Part shown: positions 11,739 to 20,220 of the stretch, in pieces | Layout: each line of letters starts with the position of its first letter | How positions within the stretch are numbered: position 1 is the stretch's first letter | NCBI RefSeq assembly: GCF_021166475.1 | Contig: NZ_JAJOYS010000003.1 | Span: 310,001-374,000 of the forward strand | Source of the DNA: Pelagibacterium xiamenense | GTDB lineage: Bacteria; Pseudomonadota; Alphaproteobacteria; Rhizobiales; Devosiaceae | Direction of reading: 5' to 3' | DNA length: 64,000 nt | Notes under the pieces: generated by a model | What the model was told of the DNA's origin: nothing | The model's input: only the letters and a program-made list of their open reading frames with translations | Database searches by the model: none | Made by a program: the position numbers and the translations under genes

Positions 11739-11823
11739 TAAGGGCTCACGATGGGCAGGAACACGCTTTGGGCGAGCATTGCCACTCCCCCCGCACGCGT
11801 CAAGCCTTCTGGCAATCGGCAGG

Positions 11824-13740
11824 CTAGTTGTTCAGCACGAAACAGTCGCCGCCCTGCCCCTTGATCGCATCGCAAACGGAATTGGCATCCGCCAGCGTTG
11901 GCTGTGGCAGCCGAACCCGGTAGTAAATACCGCGCTCGCCAAGATCGACACGGCTGACCTCCGGAACAGCGCCATTGAACAAAGGCCCATACCGCGACTG
12001 GAGGTCGCTGACCCCGGCCCGCGCCACCTCTTCGCTGCGCTGCGAGGCAAGTTGTACCCAGGCTGCGGGCTCGCTGCCGCTGCCGGCTACAGAGGTCGTC
12101 GTCGCACTCGGTTGCGCCGCCGCAACAGTTGTTGCGGGTGTGGTCGCAGTGGTGTCGACCGCCGCGGCGATCTCCGGCTGGCCTTCGTTACCAGCCGGAC
12201 TCGAGCTGGTGGGCGTCGTGGCATTGGATGCGACGAGGCCTTCTGGCCGCGGTATCGGCCGCGGAGCATTCGGATCGTCAGCGCTCGCGGCGGCATCGCC
12301 GGCCGGTGCCTCTGCGGTCTCTGCAAGTGAAACATTGGGGTCTGCGGCCGGTGCCGGGGCGGCGGCCGCCGTATCTTCACCAATCGCCGCCACGATGGCG
12401 TCGCCGATCGGGTCTTCGCTCGCTGCACTATCGGAAAGCGTCGGCACATTGGGCCGATCGACGGGTAGGACGGTCCCTCCCGCAACGCCGTCATCGGAAC
12501 TCACGATTGTGCCATCCGGACGCACTGTCACAGTGCGGACTGACCGATTGACCAGTTCGCCCGTACCATCCTCGCTCGTGATGAGGTTGGAGACGGCGTT
12601 GCCGGTCACACCACCGGTTTCATCGCGCGAAACAAGCGCTTCGCCCTCATTGGTCGCAGTCCCGGACATTTCGTTAAAGACCACCGAATCGCTCGCCGCC
12701 GATGCTGTCACGGCTTCTTCCGGCTCTTCCTTGAGCGGCCCGGCTTCTGCCGTCAGCACAGGCGGTTCGCCGGATTCCTGCTGCGGCGAGAAGAACAGGA
12801 CATAGGCGCCGCCGATCAAAGCGAAAATGACCGCGCCCGCCAGCGCAGGCACGACGATGCCACTGGACCGCCGGCGCGCACGTGCCGGGGCAGCTGCAGC
12901 GACCCGCCCATCGTCGCCTCCTTCAGCATAGGGCTCGTCAGCCCGCTGAGAAAAATCCGCTTGGTTCAGATCGGGCATTGGCGGCTCTATATCTTGCCGC
13001 GCATGATCGTTGCGGCTGCGCGCCTCTCGCGCGATCCGCATCGAATCCTCGGCGAAATCCACAGCGCGTTCGACTGTCTGCGGATCCTGATCCTCGCCCA
13101 AAAAAGCAGAACGTACCCGACGACCGCCGGTCCCCGATGCGCTCACACGGGCTGCTTCGCCGATCAACGCTTCGATCTCGCTGAGAGGATCGCGTCCCGA
13201 CGACGCATCGCGACGTCCGGAGCTATGGGCGGTTGCAGCCATGTCGGGTGAAACGCGGGAGACGGGACCGCTCGCCGCAACGGGTGGGGCCTCGAACAGG
13301 TCGCCTGCGCCATCACTCCGGTCAGCATCAAACCTTCCGGCCTCGGCGCCTACGATGAGGTCCGCGATCGGATCATGGTCAGGTTGCTGCGCCGCTTCAC
13401 CGCTGCTGGGTTCGCGCTCGGCCTGCGCAACCTTGTGGGCCGTACCGAAACCGAAATCGAAGACAGGCATAATGTCGTCGTCACTGCCCGATCCTTCAGG
13501 CGCGACGCTCGCATTTGTGCCGGCGCGCTCGTCACGTCCAGCGCCCTCCTCCTGCGCCTCAGGTTCGTCTGCGATGACCGGCTCGGATCGTTCGGCCGCA
13601 AAACCAGGCTCGGTCCGCCGCTGTGGCGCCCGGGCATTGCCGGGTCGCGCATCCTGGGCCACCAATCGCGCCAGTTCCGCAATCAGATCGTCAGAGGTAT
13701 CCTCATCCGCCGATGTTTGCCGTTGCTTGGAAGTGTCCAT
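11824..13740 (-). CDS. SPOR-domain envelope protein
   Basis: Large bitopic membrane protein (638 residues) that probably binds denuded septal peptidoglycan through its C-terminal SPOR domain. The acidic, low-complexity cytoplasmic part covers about residues 1-290. One transmembrane helix lies at about 294-317 (GIVVPALAGAVIFALIGGAYVLFF). A Pro/Ala/Thr-rich periplasmic linker follows, and the SPOR fold sits at about 555-638 with WVQLASQRSEEVARAGVSDL and YYRVRLPQPTLADANSVC. The two Cys near the end could form a disulfide. It lies between argS and scpA, the standard Hyphomicrobiales order. Confidence 0.85.
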   Translation of the reverse strand: MDTSKQRQTSADEDTSDDLIAELARLVAQDARPGNARAPQRRTEPGFAAERSEPVIADEPEAQEEGAGRDERAGTNASVAPEGSGSDDDIMPVFDFGFGTAHKVAQAEREPSSGEAAQQPDHDPIADLIVGAEAGRFDADRSDGAGDLFEAPPVAASGPVSRVSPDMAATAHSSGRRDASSGRDPLSEIEALIGEAARVSASGTGGRRVRSAFLGEDQDPQTVERAVDFAEDSMRIAREARSRNDHARQDIEPPMPDLNQADFSQRADEPYAEGGDDGRVAAAAPARARRRSSGIVVPALAGAVIFALIGGAYVLFFSPQQESGEPPVLTAEAGPLKEEPEEAVTASAASDSVVFNEMSGTATNEGEALVSRDETGGVTGNAVSNLITSEDGTGELVNRSVRTVTVRPDGTIVSSDDGVAGGTVLPVDRPNVPTLSDSAASEDPIGDAIVAAIGEDTAAAAPAPAADPNVSLAETAEAPAGDAAASADDPNAPRPIPRPEGLVASNATTPTSSSPAGNEGQPEIAAAVDTTATTPATTVAAAQPSATTTSVAGSGSEPAAWVQLASQRSEEVARAGVSDLQSRYGPLFNGAVPEVSRVDLGERGIYYRVRLPQPTLADANSVCDAIKGQGGDCFVLNN

Positions 13741-13826
13741 AAGAGCATCGCCCCGGTTCGTCTTTGCCCAAAGCTGCGCAATAGTGTGAGCTTAATCGGG
13801 CACTTGTCCACAGCAATGCGCCTTAA

Positions 13827-15578
13827 TTATGAAAGCTCTTTCGGCGCGCTGACGCCAAGCAAACCAAGACCATTGACAAGGACCTGACGCACGCCATCCA
13901 CAAGCGCGAGTCGTGCAACCGTCAGTGTCGGATCGTCTTGGTTAACAAATCTTAAACTTGGATTTTCCTTACCCTTTGCCCAGAAGGCATGCAGCAGCGC
14001 CGCAAGCTCATGCAAATAGAATGCGAGCCTATGCGGCTCGTGCGCGCGTGCCGCTGCCGCGACCTGGCGCGGCCAAGACCCGATCATGCGCATCAATTCG
14101 ATTTCATCTGAGCTCGACAAAAGCCCCAGGTCCGCCTCCAAAAGCGCCTCCGGCGACACATCGAGCTCGGGCATGTCCTTTTCCGCATTCCGGAAAACCG
14201 ACCAGCACCGCGCATGCGCGTACTGGACATAGAAGACCGGATTGTCCCGTGTCTGCTCCTTGACCAGGGCGAAATCGAAGTCGAGCGGCGCATCGTTCCG
14301 GCGGAACAAAAGCATGAACCGCGTCGCGTCGGGTCCCACCTCGTCGACCACGTCCGCGAGCGTCACGAGGTCGCCGCTACGCTTGCTCATCTTGACCGGC
14401 TCGCCATTGCGCAACAGCTTGACGAGTTGGCAGAACCGCACGTCCACCTTGGCGGTGCCGCCCGAAACGGCCTTGACTGCCGCCGCGATCCGAGACGCAT
14501 AGCCAGAATGGTCAGCGCCGAGCACGTCAATCAACGTCGTATATCCTCGCAACACCTTGCTCCGGTGATACGCGATATCGGCAGCGAAATAAGTGTAGCT
14601 CCCGTCCGACTTGATCAGCGGCCGGTCGACATCGTCGCCGAACTGACTGGCACGAAACAGCGTTTGCTCGCGATCCTCCCAGTCTTCCGGTGTCTTGCCC
14701 TTGGGAGGCTCGAGTCGGCCCTCGTAGATGAACCCTTCGTCCCGCAACCAGGCCAGAGTCTTTTCGATCTCGCCGCCGGCGCCGTGCAGCGTTTTTTCGG
14801 AGAAAAAGACCTCGTGCTCGATATTGAGCTTTCTAAGGTCATCCTTGATGAGTTCCATCATCGCAGCGAGAACATGCTGCTTGACCGGAGCCAGCCATGC
14901 ACTCTCGGGCTGATCGAGCAGAGAATTTCCGAATTCCTCAACCAGTGCCTTGCCGACGGGGATCAGATAGTCGCCGGGATAGAAGCCCGATGGGATTTCG
15001 ATCGCCTCGCCAAGCGCTTCCCGGTAGCGCAGGTAGGCCGAGCGCGCGAGTGTATCGACCTGAGAACCGGCATCGTTGATGTAGTATTCCTTGGTAACGT
15101 CATAGCCCGCGTAGCTCAGAAGCGACGCGAGCGCGTCTCCGAACACAGCGCCGCGCGTATGCCCCACATGCATCGGACCGGTCGGGTTTGCCGACACGTA
15201 CTCGACATTGACCTTCTCGCCCTGCCCCACCTTGGAACGGCCGTAGTCTCCCTTAAGCCGGGCAATGGAAGCAAGCACCTGATGCCAGATTTCGAGCTTG
15301 AGCCGGAAATTGAGAAAACCCGGTCCCGCGATCTCGACCGAGGCGACATCCTCGTCTTTCTCGAAATGTGTAGCAAGCGCCGCCGCAACCTCCCGTGGGT
15401 TCTTGCCCAGCGGCTTGGCGACAACAAGCGCCGCGTTGGTCGAAAGGTCGCCGTGCGCCGGATCGCGCGGCGGCTCGACCACGACGCGCGCCAAAATGTC
15501 CGCGTTGCCCTCGAGCTCGGGAAAGCTTGCGATCAGCGCATCGGAGACGCGCCCCTCAAAAAGGGCAAAAATATCCAT
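13827..15578 (-). CDS. argS: Arginyl-tRNA synthetase
   Basis: Class I synthetase charging tRNA-Arg, 583 residues from the ATG at 15578 ([10 protein letters not shown]). The HIGH-equivalent motif appears in [18 protein letters not shown], the KMSK-like motif in [16 protein letters not shown], and the C-terminal DALR anticodon-binding domain ends the protein. The frame is open 23 codons further upstream, but similarity starts at MDIF. It is 43 bases after dgt, and dgt-argS-SPOR is a conserved gene string. Confidence 0.97.
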   Translation of the reverse strand: MDIFALFEGRVSDALIASFPELEGNADILARVVVEPPRDPAHGDLSTNAALVVAKPLGKNPREVAAALATHFEKDEDVASVEIAGPGFLNFRLKLEIWHQVLASIARLKGDYGRSKVGQGEKVNVEYVSANPTGPMHVGHTRGAVFGDALASLLSYAGYDVTKEYYINDAGSQVDTLARSAYLRYREALGEAIEIPSGFYPGDYLIPVGKALVEEFGNSLLDQPESAWLAPVKQHVLAAMMELIKDDLRKLNIEHEVFFSEKTLHGAGGEIEKTLAWLRDEGFIYEGRLEPPKGKTPEDWEDREQTLFRASQFGDDVDRPLIKSDGSYTYFAADIAYHRSKVLRGYTTLIDVLGADHSGYASRIAAAVKAVSGGTAKVDVRFCQLVKLLRNGEPVKMSKRSGDLVTLADVVDEVGPDATRFMLLFRRNDAPLDFDFALVKEQTRDNPVFYVQYAHARCWSVFRNAEKDMPELDVSPEALLEADLGLLSSSDEIELMRMIGSWPRQVAAAARAHEPHRLAFYLHELAALLHAFWAKGKENPSLRFVNQDDPTLTVARLALVDGVRQVLVNGLGLLGVSAPKELS

Positions 15579-15621
15579 TTCGAACCTGGGTAAAATAAGC
15601 TGTCGATCGTCCGCGAGCGGG

Positions 15622-16827
15622 TTAACGGAATTCCGGTCTGGCGTCAAACAAACGCTGGTGCTCGTCCAGGGCGAACGGATCCGTCATTCCGGCGATGAAG
15701 TCACAAACAATCCTCGCCCTGTCTTTGTCCCCCGCGGCGGCTGCAAACGCCTGCCCCCATCGGCCCGGCATATCGCCTGACTTGAGATAAGTACCGAAGA
15801 GCCGCTGCACGACCGACTCGCTTGCGCGAACCGGACGCATGACGTCCTCGCTGCGATAGACCCGCGAGAACATAAAAGCCTTGAACGCCCGTTCCTCGTC
15901 AGCGATGCCTGCCGAGAACCCGATCAGCGTCTTTCCGCAGTGGCGTACTGCGTCCGAGTTCTCCGGCGCAGTACGCGCAATCCGCGCTTCGCTTTCGGCG
16001 ATAACGTCCTCGATCGTCCGCGTAATCAGTCGGCGCTGAACCTCGTGAATCTGCCGCCCACGCTCAAGATCCGGCCATTCGCGCAGCACCTCGCCAGCGA
16101 TCGGACCGACCATTGGCACGTCGACAAGATCGTCGATTTGCAGCAACCCTGCCCTTGCTGCATCGTCGATGTCGTGCGCGTTGTATGCGATGTCGTCCGC
16201 GATCGCCGCTGCCTGAGCCTCGAGGCTGGCATGACTCCAAAGCATCAGGTCCTCTAGTGCCGGGATCGCGTCAAGTCCGGCAGGGATACCCTCGCGCTCA
16301 TAGCGTCCTGCGGGATTGCCGTCCCGGTCCATAAGCGGACCATTGTGCTTTAATATCCCCTCAAGCGTTTCCCATGTGAGATTGAGCCCGTCATGGTCGG
16401 CGTAGCGGTTCTCAAGCACGGTGACGACGCGCAGCGCCTGCACATTGTGATCGAATCCACCCCAGGGCGCCATGCAGTCTGCCAGCACGCGCTCCCCAGC
16501 GTGCCCGAACGGTGTATGTCCGAGGTCGTGCGCAAGCGCAATGGCCTCAGCCAGATCCTCGTTGAGTTGCAGCGCCCGCGCAATCGAACGCGCGATCTGA
16601 CTGACCTCGAGCGTATGGGTCAGACGTGTGCGGTAGTGATGCCCTTCATGGTGCAAAAACACCTGAGTCTTGTGCTGCAGGCGCCGGAACGCCGCCGAAT
16701 GGATGATCCGATCGCGGTCGCGTTGAAAGTCCGAGCGTGTCGGGCTGGCGCTGGGCGCCACCAGGCGTCCACGTGTTTTTGCCGGATCGGACGCATAGGC
16801 CGCCAGGCCGATTCCAGATTGCACCAC
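15622..16827 (-). CDS. dgt: Deoxyguanosinetriphosphate triphosphohydrolase-like protein
   Basis: HD-domain hydrolase expected to cleave dNTPs to deoxynucleosides and tripolyphosphate, 401 residues. The metal-binding HD signature is clear: [30 protein letters not shown], and a later [13 protein letters not shown] supplying the fourth ligand. The N-terminal [20 protein letters not shown] is typical of the Dgt subgroup that is about 400 residues long. It is divergent from erpA (87-base gap) and upstream of argS. Confidence 0.93.
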   Translation of the reverse strand: MVQSGIGLAAYASDPAKTRGRLVAPSASPTRSDFQRDRDRIIHSAAFRRLQHKTQVFLHHEGHHYRTRLTHTLEVSQIARSIARALQLNEDLAEAIALAHDLGHTPFGHAGERVLADCMAPWGGFDHNVQALRVVTVLENRYADHDGLNLTWETLEGILKHNGPLMDRDGNPAGRYEREGIPAGLDAIPALEDLMLWSHASLEAQAAAIADDIAYNAHDIDDAARAGLLQIDDLVDVPMVGPIAGEVLREWPDLERGRQIHEVQRRLITRTIEDVIAESEARIARTAPENSDAVRHCGKTLIGFSAGIADEERAFKAFMFSRVYRSEDVMRPVRASESVVQRLFGTYLKSGDMPGRWGQAFAAAAGDKDRARIVCDFIAGMTDPFALDEHQRLFDARPEFR

Positions 16828-16914
16828 GTCTGCCTCTTTTCAGCGCGCGCCAATGTTCTTATGTTACAGGAGCCCACGCAATTTGCGTGTGACATCAACC
16901 GGGTTACCAGAGCC

Positions 16915-17265
16915 ATGTCCGACGTCCAACTCTCTTCTAGCGAAGTCGTTTTGACAGAACGCGCCGCAAAGCGCATCCGCCGCATCCTTTCGAAAGAAGA
17001 CGCCGGCACGGCGTTGCGCATTTCGGTATCGGGCGGCGGCTGTTCGGGATTTCAGTACGAATATGACCTCGTCAAGGAAGCACCCAATGACGACGATCTT
17101 GTTCTGACCCGGGACGAGGCAACCGTTTACATCGATTCGCTCAGCCTCGAATTCATGGGCGGCGCGGAGATCGATTTCGTAGACGACCTCATCGGCCAGT
17201 CGTTCCAGATCAAGAACCCGAATGCGGTTGCGTCCTGCGGGTGTGGAACGAGCTTTTCAGTTTAG
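16915..17265 (+). CDS. erpA: Iron-sulfur cluster insertion protein ErpA-like (A-type carrier)
   Basis: A-type Fe-S carrier that hands clusters to apo-proteins, 116 residues from the ATG at 16915. The three conserved cysteines are visible: one in SVSGGGCSGFQY and two in the C-terminal SCGCGTSF. The longer upstream frame lies antisense to dgt and was rejected as N-terminus. The dgt/erpA divergence followed by xth is common in this order. A second A-type protein (sufA, 56679-57071) sits in the suf operon, so this copy is probably the general-purpose insertion factor. Confidence 0.92.
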   Translation: MSDVQLSSSEVVLTERAAKRIRRILSKEDAGTALRISVSGGGCSGFQYEYDLVKEAPNDDDLVLTRDEATVYIDSLSLEFMGGAEIDFVDDLIGQSFQIKNPNAVASCGCGTSFSV

Positions 17266-17344
17266 ACTCGCGCAAACCCCGAATTAGCGCTGGCCGCACG
17301 ACATTAGCCTGCGCTACGGTCCCGCCTTGAGCAATGAGGGCCGT

Positions 17345-17956
17345 ATGAGCATAGAGTTTCTGCTGACGTCAATCGTGGTCGTCCTGCTTCCGGGGACCGG
17401 CGTGGTTTATACCCTTGCCATCGGCTTGGGGCGCGGCTTCAGGGCAAGCATCGCTGCGGCGCTGGGGTGCACCTTGGGCATCTTGCCTGCTGCACTCGCC
17501 AGCATTGTCGGTCTTGCAGCGATCTTTCATACAAGCGCGGTTGCGTTCACGCTCATCAAGTACGCCGGCGCCGCCTACCTTCTCTACATGGCCTGGAGCA
17601 TCCTCCGCGACAACAGCGCTCTGACCGTCAGCGCTGAGCGCGCGCCAGTGAGCCTGCGGCGCATCGCGACAAGCGGCTTGCTGATCAATATCCTCAATCC
17701 CAAGCTCTCGCTGTTTTTCCTCGCTTTCCTGCCTCAATTCGTTTCGTTCGAAAGCGCAAACGCGACTGCGATGATGCTTATCCATGCGCTCGTCTTCATG
17801 GCCATCACGTTCGTAAGCTTCGTCGGCTACGGCGCCTGCGCGGCGCTGGCGCGGGACTATGTCATCTCCCGCCCGAACGTTTTATCCTGGCTAAAGCGGG
17901 GATTCGCCGGCACCTTCGGCTTCCTGGGCTTGCGCCTCGCCCTTACTGAAAACTAG
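17345..17956 (+). CDS. LysE/RhtB family amino-acid exporter
   Basis: Inner-membrane efflux protein of the LysE superfamily, 203 residues with about six hydrophobic segments. The family pattern LLPGTGVVYTLAIGLGRG near the N-terminus (in place of the classical PGP), KYAGAAYLLYMAW, and LINILNPKLSLFFLAFLPQFV are present. The ATG at 17345 has a GAGGG Shine-Dalgarno 4-5 bases upstream, better than a TTG at 17327. The substrate cannot be told; homoserine, threonine, lysine and others are exported by relatives. It is 15 bases before xth. Confidence 0.88.
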   Translation: MSIEFLLTSIVVVLLPGTGVVYTLAIGLGRGFRASIAAALGCTLGILPAALASIVGLAAIFHTSAVAFTLIKYAGAAYLLYMAWSILRDNSALTVSAERAPVSLRRIATSGLLINILNPKLSLFFLAFLPQFVSFESANATAMMLIHALVFMAITFVSFVGYGACAALARDYVISRPNVLSWLKRGFAGTFGFLGLRLALTEN

Positions 17957-17971
17957 ACCCCGGACGGCCCG

Positions 17972-18772
17972 ATGCGCATCGCAACCTGGAATGTTAACGG
18001 CATCAACGCACGACTTCATGGCGTCCTCACCTGGCTCGACGAGGTTAAGCCCGACATCGTCGGCTTGCAGGAAATCAAGTGCATCGATGAGAACTTCCCG
18101 CGGGCAGAATTCGAGGCGCGCGGCTACAATGTCGAAACGCACGGCCAGAAGGGGTTCAACGGCGTAGCCCTGCTCTCGCGCATTCCGTTTGACGAGGTTC
18201 ATCGCGGTTTACCGGGCGACGATACAGACGAGCAAGCCCGTCTGATTGAAGGTGTATTTTCGACCGAAGGCGGCGTGGTGCGCGTGTGCAACATCTATTT
18301 GCCCAACGGCAATCCCGTCGAAAGCGAGAAATTCCCCTATAAGCTTGGTTGGATGGATCGCCTGCACGCGTTTGCGCGCACTCGGCTCGCCTTCGAGGAG
18401 CCCTTCATCCTCATGGGTGACTTCAACCTGATCCCTACGGGCCATGACTGCCACGACCCGAAGGTCTGGTGGGGCGACGCGTTGTTCCGCCCCGAAAGCC
18501 TCGAAAAATTCCGAGCGCTCTCGTATCTCGGCTTGACGGACGCGTTACGCGCGACGACCGACGATGCCGCCTATACGTTCTGGGACTTCCAGGGCGGCGC
18601 CTGGCGGCGCAACAACGGGATCCGCATAGATCATCTGATGCTTTCGGCCCAGGCCGCGGACCGTTTGAAAGCCGTCAAGATCCACAAAGACCTCCGCAGC
18701 TGGGACAAGCCGTCCGACCACGTTCCCGTGGAAGGCGATTTCGCCCTGACGGCGATCAACGCCGCCGCCTGA
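17972..18772 (+). CDS. xth: Exodeoxyribonuclease III (AP endonuclease)
   Basis: Mg-dependent DNA repair enzyme cleaving at abasic sites and degrading 3' ends, 266 residues. The motifs of the EEP family are present in order: ATWNVNGINAR, LQEIKC, NIYLPNGNP, MGDFNLIPT, RIDHLMLS and the C-terminal SDHVPV with catalytic His. It directly follows the LysE gene and is convergent with exoR, with an 8-base gap. Confidence 0.95.
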   Translation: MRIATWNVNGINARLHGVLTWLDEVKPDIVGLQEIKCIDENFPRAEFEARGYNVETHGQKGFNGVALLSRIPFDEVHRGLPGDDTDEQARLIEGVFSTEGGVVRVCNIYLPNGNPVESEKFPYKLGWMDRLHAFARTRLAFEEPFILMGDFNLIPTGHDCHDPKVWWGDALFRPESLEKFRALSYLGLTDALRATTDDAAYTFWDFQGGAWRRNNGIRIDHLMLSAQAADRLKAVKIHKDLRSWDKPSDHVPVEGDFALTAINAAA

Positions 18773-18780
18773 GCACATCG

Positions 18781-19584
18781 TCAATATCCGGCGAACTGGG
18801 CACCAAGCATATCGGCAGCGCTTTGTGCCGCCGAAACGTTCTGTTCCGACGTGCCCGCCTTGGCGGTTTCGGCCAACTCGGTGATCCAGCTTTCCTCGCC
18901 GGTACCGGCCGCGTTGCGCTGCGCCAGGATCAGCCACATCAGCCCCTCGACGGGTTGGCTTTCAATACCTTCACCACGGACGAGCAGGTCGCCCAGACGC
19001 GCCTGAGCGCCCGGGTGCCCCTTACGCGCTGCAAGCGATAGCCAGCGCGCGCCCTGAAGCGGGTTGACGCCAAGCTGATCGGGATCAAGATAGAGTAGAC
19101 CCGCCCGATACTGCGCGTCCGCATCGCCGAAATAGGATGCCGCGTGCAAAATCAGGTTCTGCGCGTGGCGCTCATCGACTGCAACGCCCGCGTCGGGCAC
19201 GCCATTGAGGTAGTATTCGCCCATCTTGACGAACGACTGCGCGACGATATCAGCGTCAAGCGATCGTGGCGGCGCATCCGCGTTTTCGTTGGCAATCTGG
19301 GAAAAATACCGGAATGCCTTGGCTGGATCCTTTTCCACGCCAACACCCGACTCATACATCAGCCCGAGCTGCCACAGCGCGATCGGCTGACCAGCCGCCG
19401 CCGCATTCTCAAGCGCGGAAACAAGACTGTCTCCGCTCAAATCCATTGTCGCGCTGTCGAGCATCAGGGCGAGTTCGTGCGCCGCGTCAGCCGCGCTCTG
19501 CGCGTAAACGGGCACACCAACTCCAGCCATCCAAGCTCCCGAAAATGCCGCAACCGCGATCGCAACACTTCTCATTATCGGCAT
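18781..19584 (-). CDS. exoR: ExoR-like periplasmic Sel1-repeat regulator
   Basis: Secreted Sel1/TPR-like protein of 267 residues from the ATG at 19584, preceded by AGAAGG. The signal peptide ends near VPVYAQSA. At least three Sel1 repeats follow. Length, repeat phasing and segments such as HAASYFGDADAQYRAGLLY, RWLSLAARKGHPGAQARLG and EGLMWLILAQ resemble what I recall of rhizobial ExoR. That protein represses the ExoS(ChvG)/ChvI two-component system from the periplasm and is proteolysed at low pH. Assignment to exoR rather than another Sel1 protein is inference from remembered similarity. The partner genes are not in this window. Confidence 0.72.
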   Translation of the reverse strand: MPIMRSVAIAVAAFSGAWMAGVGVPVYAQSAADAAHELALMLDSATMDLSGDSLVSALENAAAAGQPIALWQLGLMYESGVGVEKDPAKAFRYFSQIANENADAPPRSLDADIVAQSFVKMGEYYLNGVPDAGVAVDERHAQNLILHAASYFGDADAQYRAGLLYLDPDQLGVNPLQGARWLSLAARKGHPGAQARLGDLLVRGEGIESQPVEGLMWLILAQRNAAGTGEESWITELAETAKAGTSEQNVSAAQSAADMLGAQFAGY

Positions 19585-20220
19585 CACACACCTTCTTATC
19601 CCCGGCGCAAGCCACGCTCGCATGCCGGAGCGGACCACATTTCCGGAGTACTCAACCGTCTCGTTTCGGTCGGCAAGTACGCTGCCTGCCGCCCACCTGT
19701 TAATTTTGTTTTTGTTCTTTTCGATCCGCCGGGAAAGTTCCGCGGCGAAAACCCGCCGTCTGGCCGACCAGACTGCCTTATGGGCCACATGCCGCACCGG
19801 CCACGCTGTAAATGCAGAATAATTGGCTTTTGTGTCGGGATTAGAGCGAACTATGGGCACATTGGCGGCGACAATCGGCTCGCGCCGCCGCAATTGGCCG
19901 CCCCTGAAATCCGCGCTCGCAGTTCCTGTCGTCAACCGCTTCTCCCGCCATCCGCTCTAGCCACATATGACAATGAGCAAACCGTTTTCGCGCACGGGAC
20001 AACAGATCTTGCAGCGCCCATTCGCGCCCAAGACAATCCGCCCGCCCAGCCGATGTTGTCCGGCTTGTTTGGGGTCAGATTGTGGCACTGCGGGTTACGG
20101 AAAGATGACTCGCTGTCCGCCCGGCACGACTCATCAAAGACTGTAGTAAATTTGCCACAAATGGCAGAGACCCGGCGTCATTGCCGCCGGGCCCCATGTC
20201 TGACCGGGCGCATCGCCGCG
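19585..20220. other. 636-base stretch without a convincing gene
   Basis: This gap between the exoR start and the valS stop should hold the exoR promoter (AT-rich patch at about 19698-19722). Two hairpins near valS are listed separately. Open frames that cross it are antisense extensions of exoR or valS shadows, with no start signals or recognisable product. Confidence 0.6.
20153..20191 (-). terminator. Two tandem hairpins after valS
   Basis: Downstream of the valS stop, on the minus strand, a 7-bp GC stem (CCCGGCG 20171-20177 / CGCCGGG 20185-20191) is followed by a 5-bp stem (TGCCA 20153-20157 / TGGCA 20162-20166). A weak AAATTTAC tail comes after them. This is probably the transcription end of valS, although neither hairpin has a clean U-tract. 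Confidence 0.45.

Noticed and set aside
13805-13813. TTGTCCACA, one base from a DnaA box
   Set aside because: A single isolated site with no cluster or AT-rich unwinding region; chance match is likely.
14214-15593. 459-codon open frame antisense to argS
   Set aside because: argS is complete and in the conserved order; the antisense translation shows no domain.
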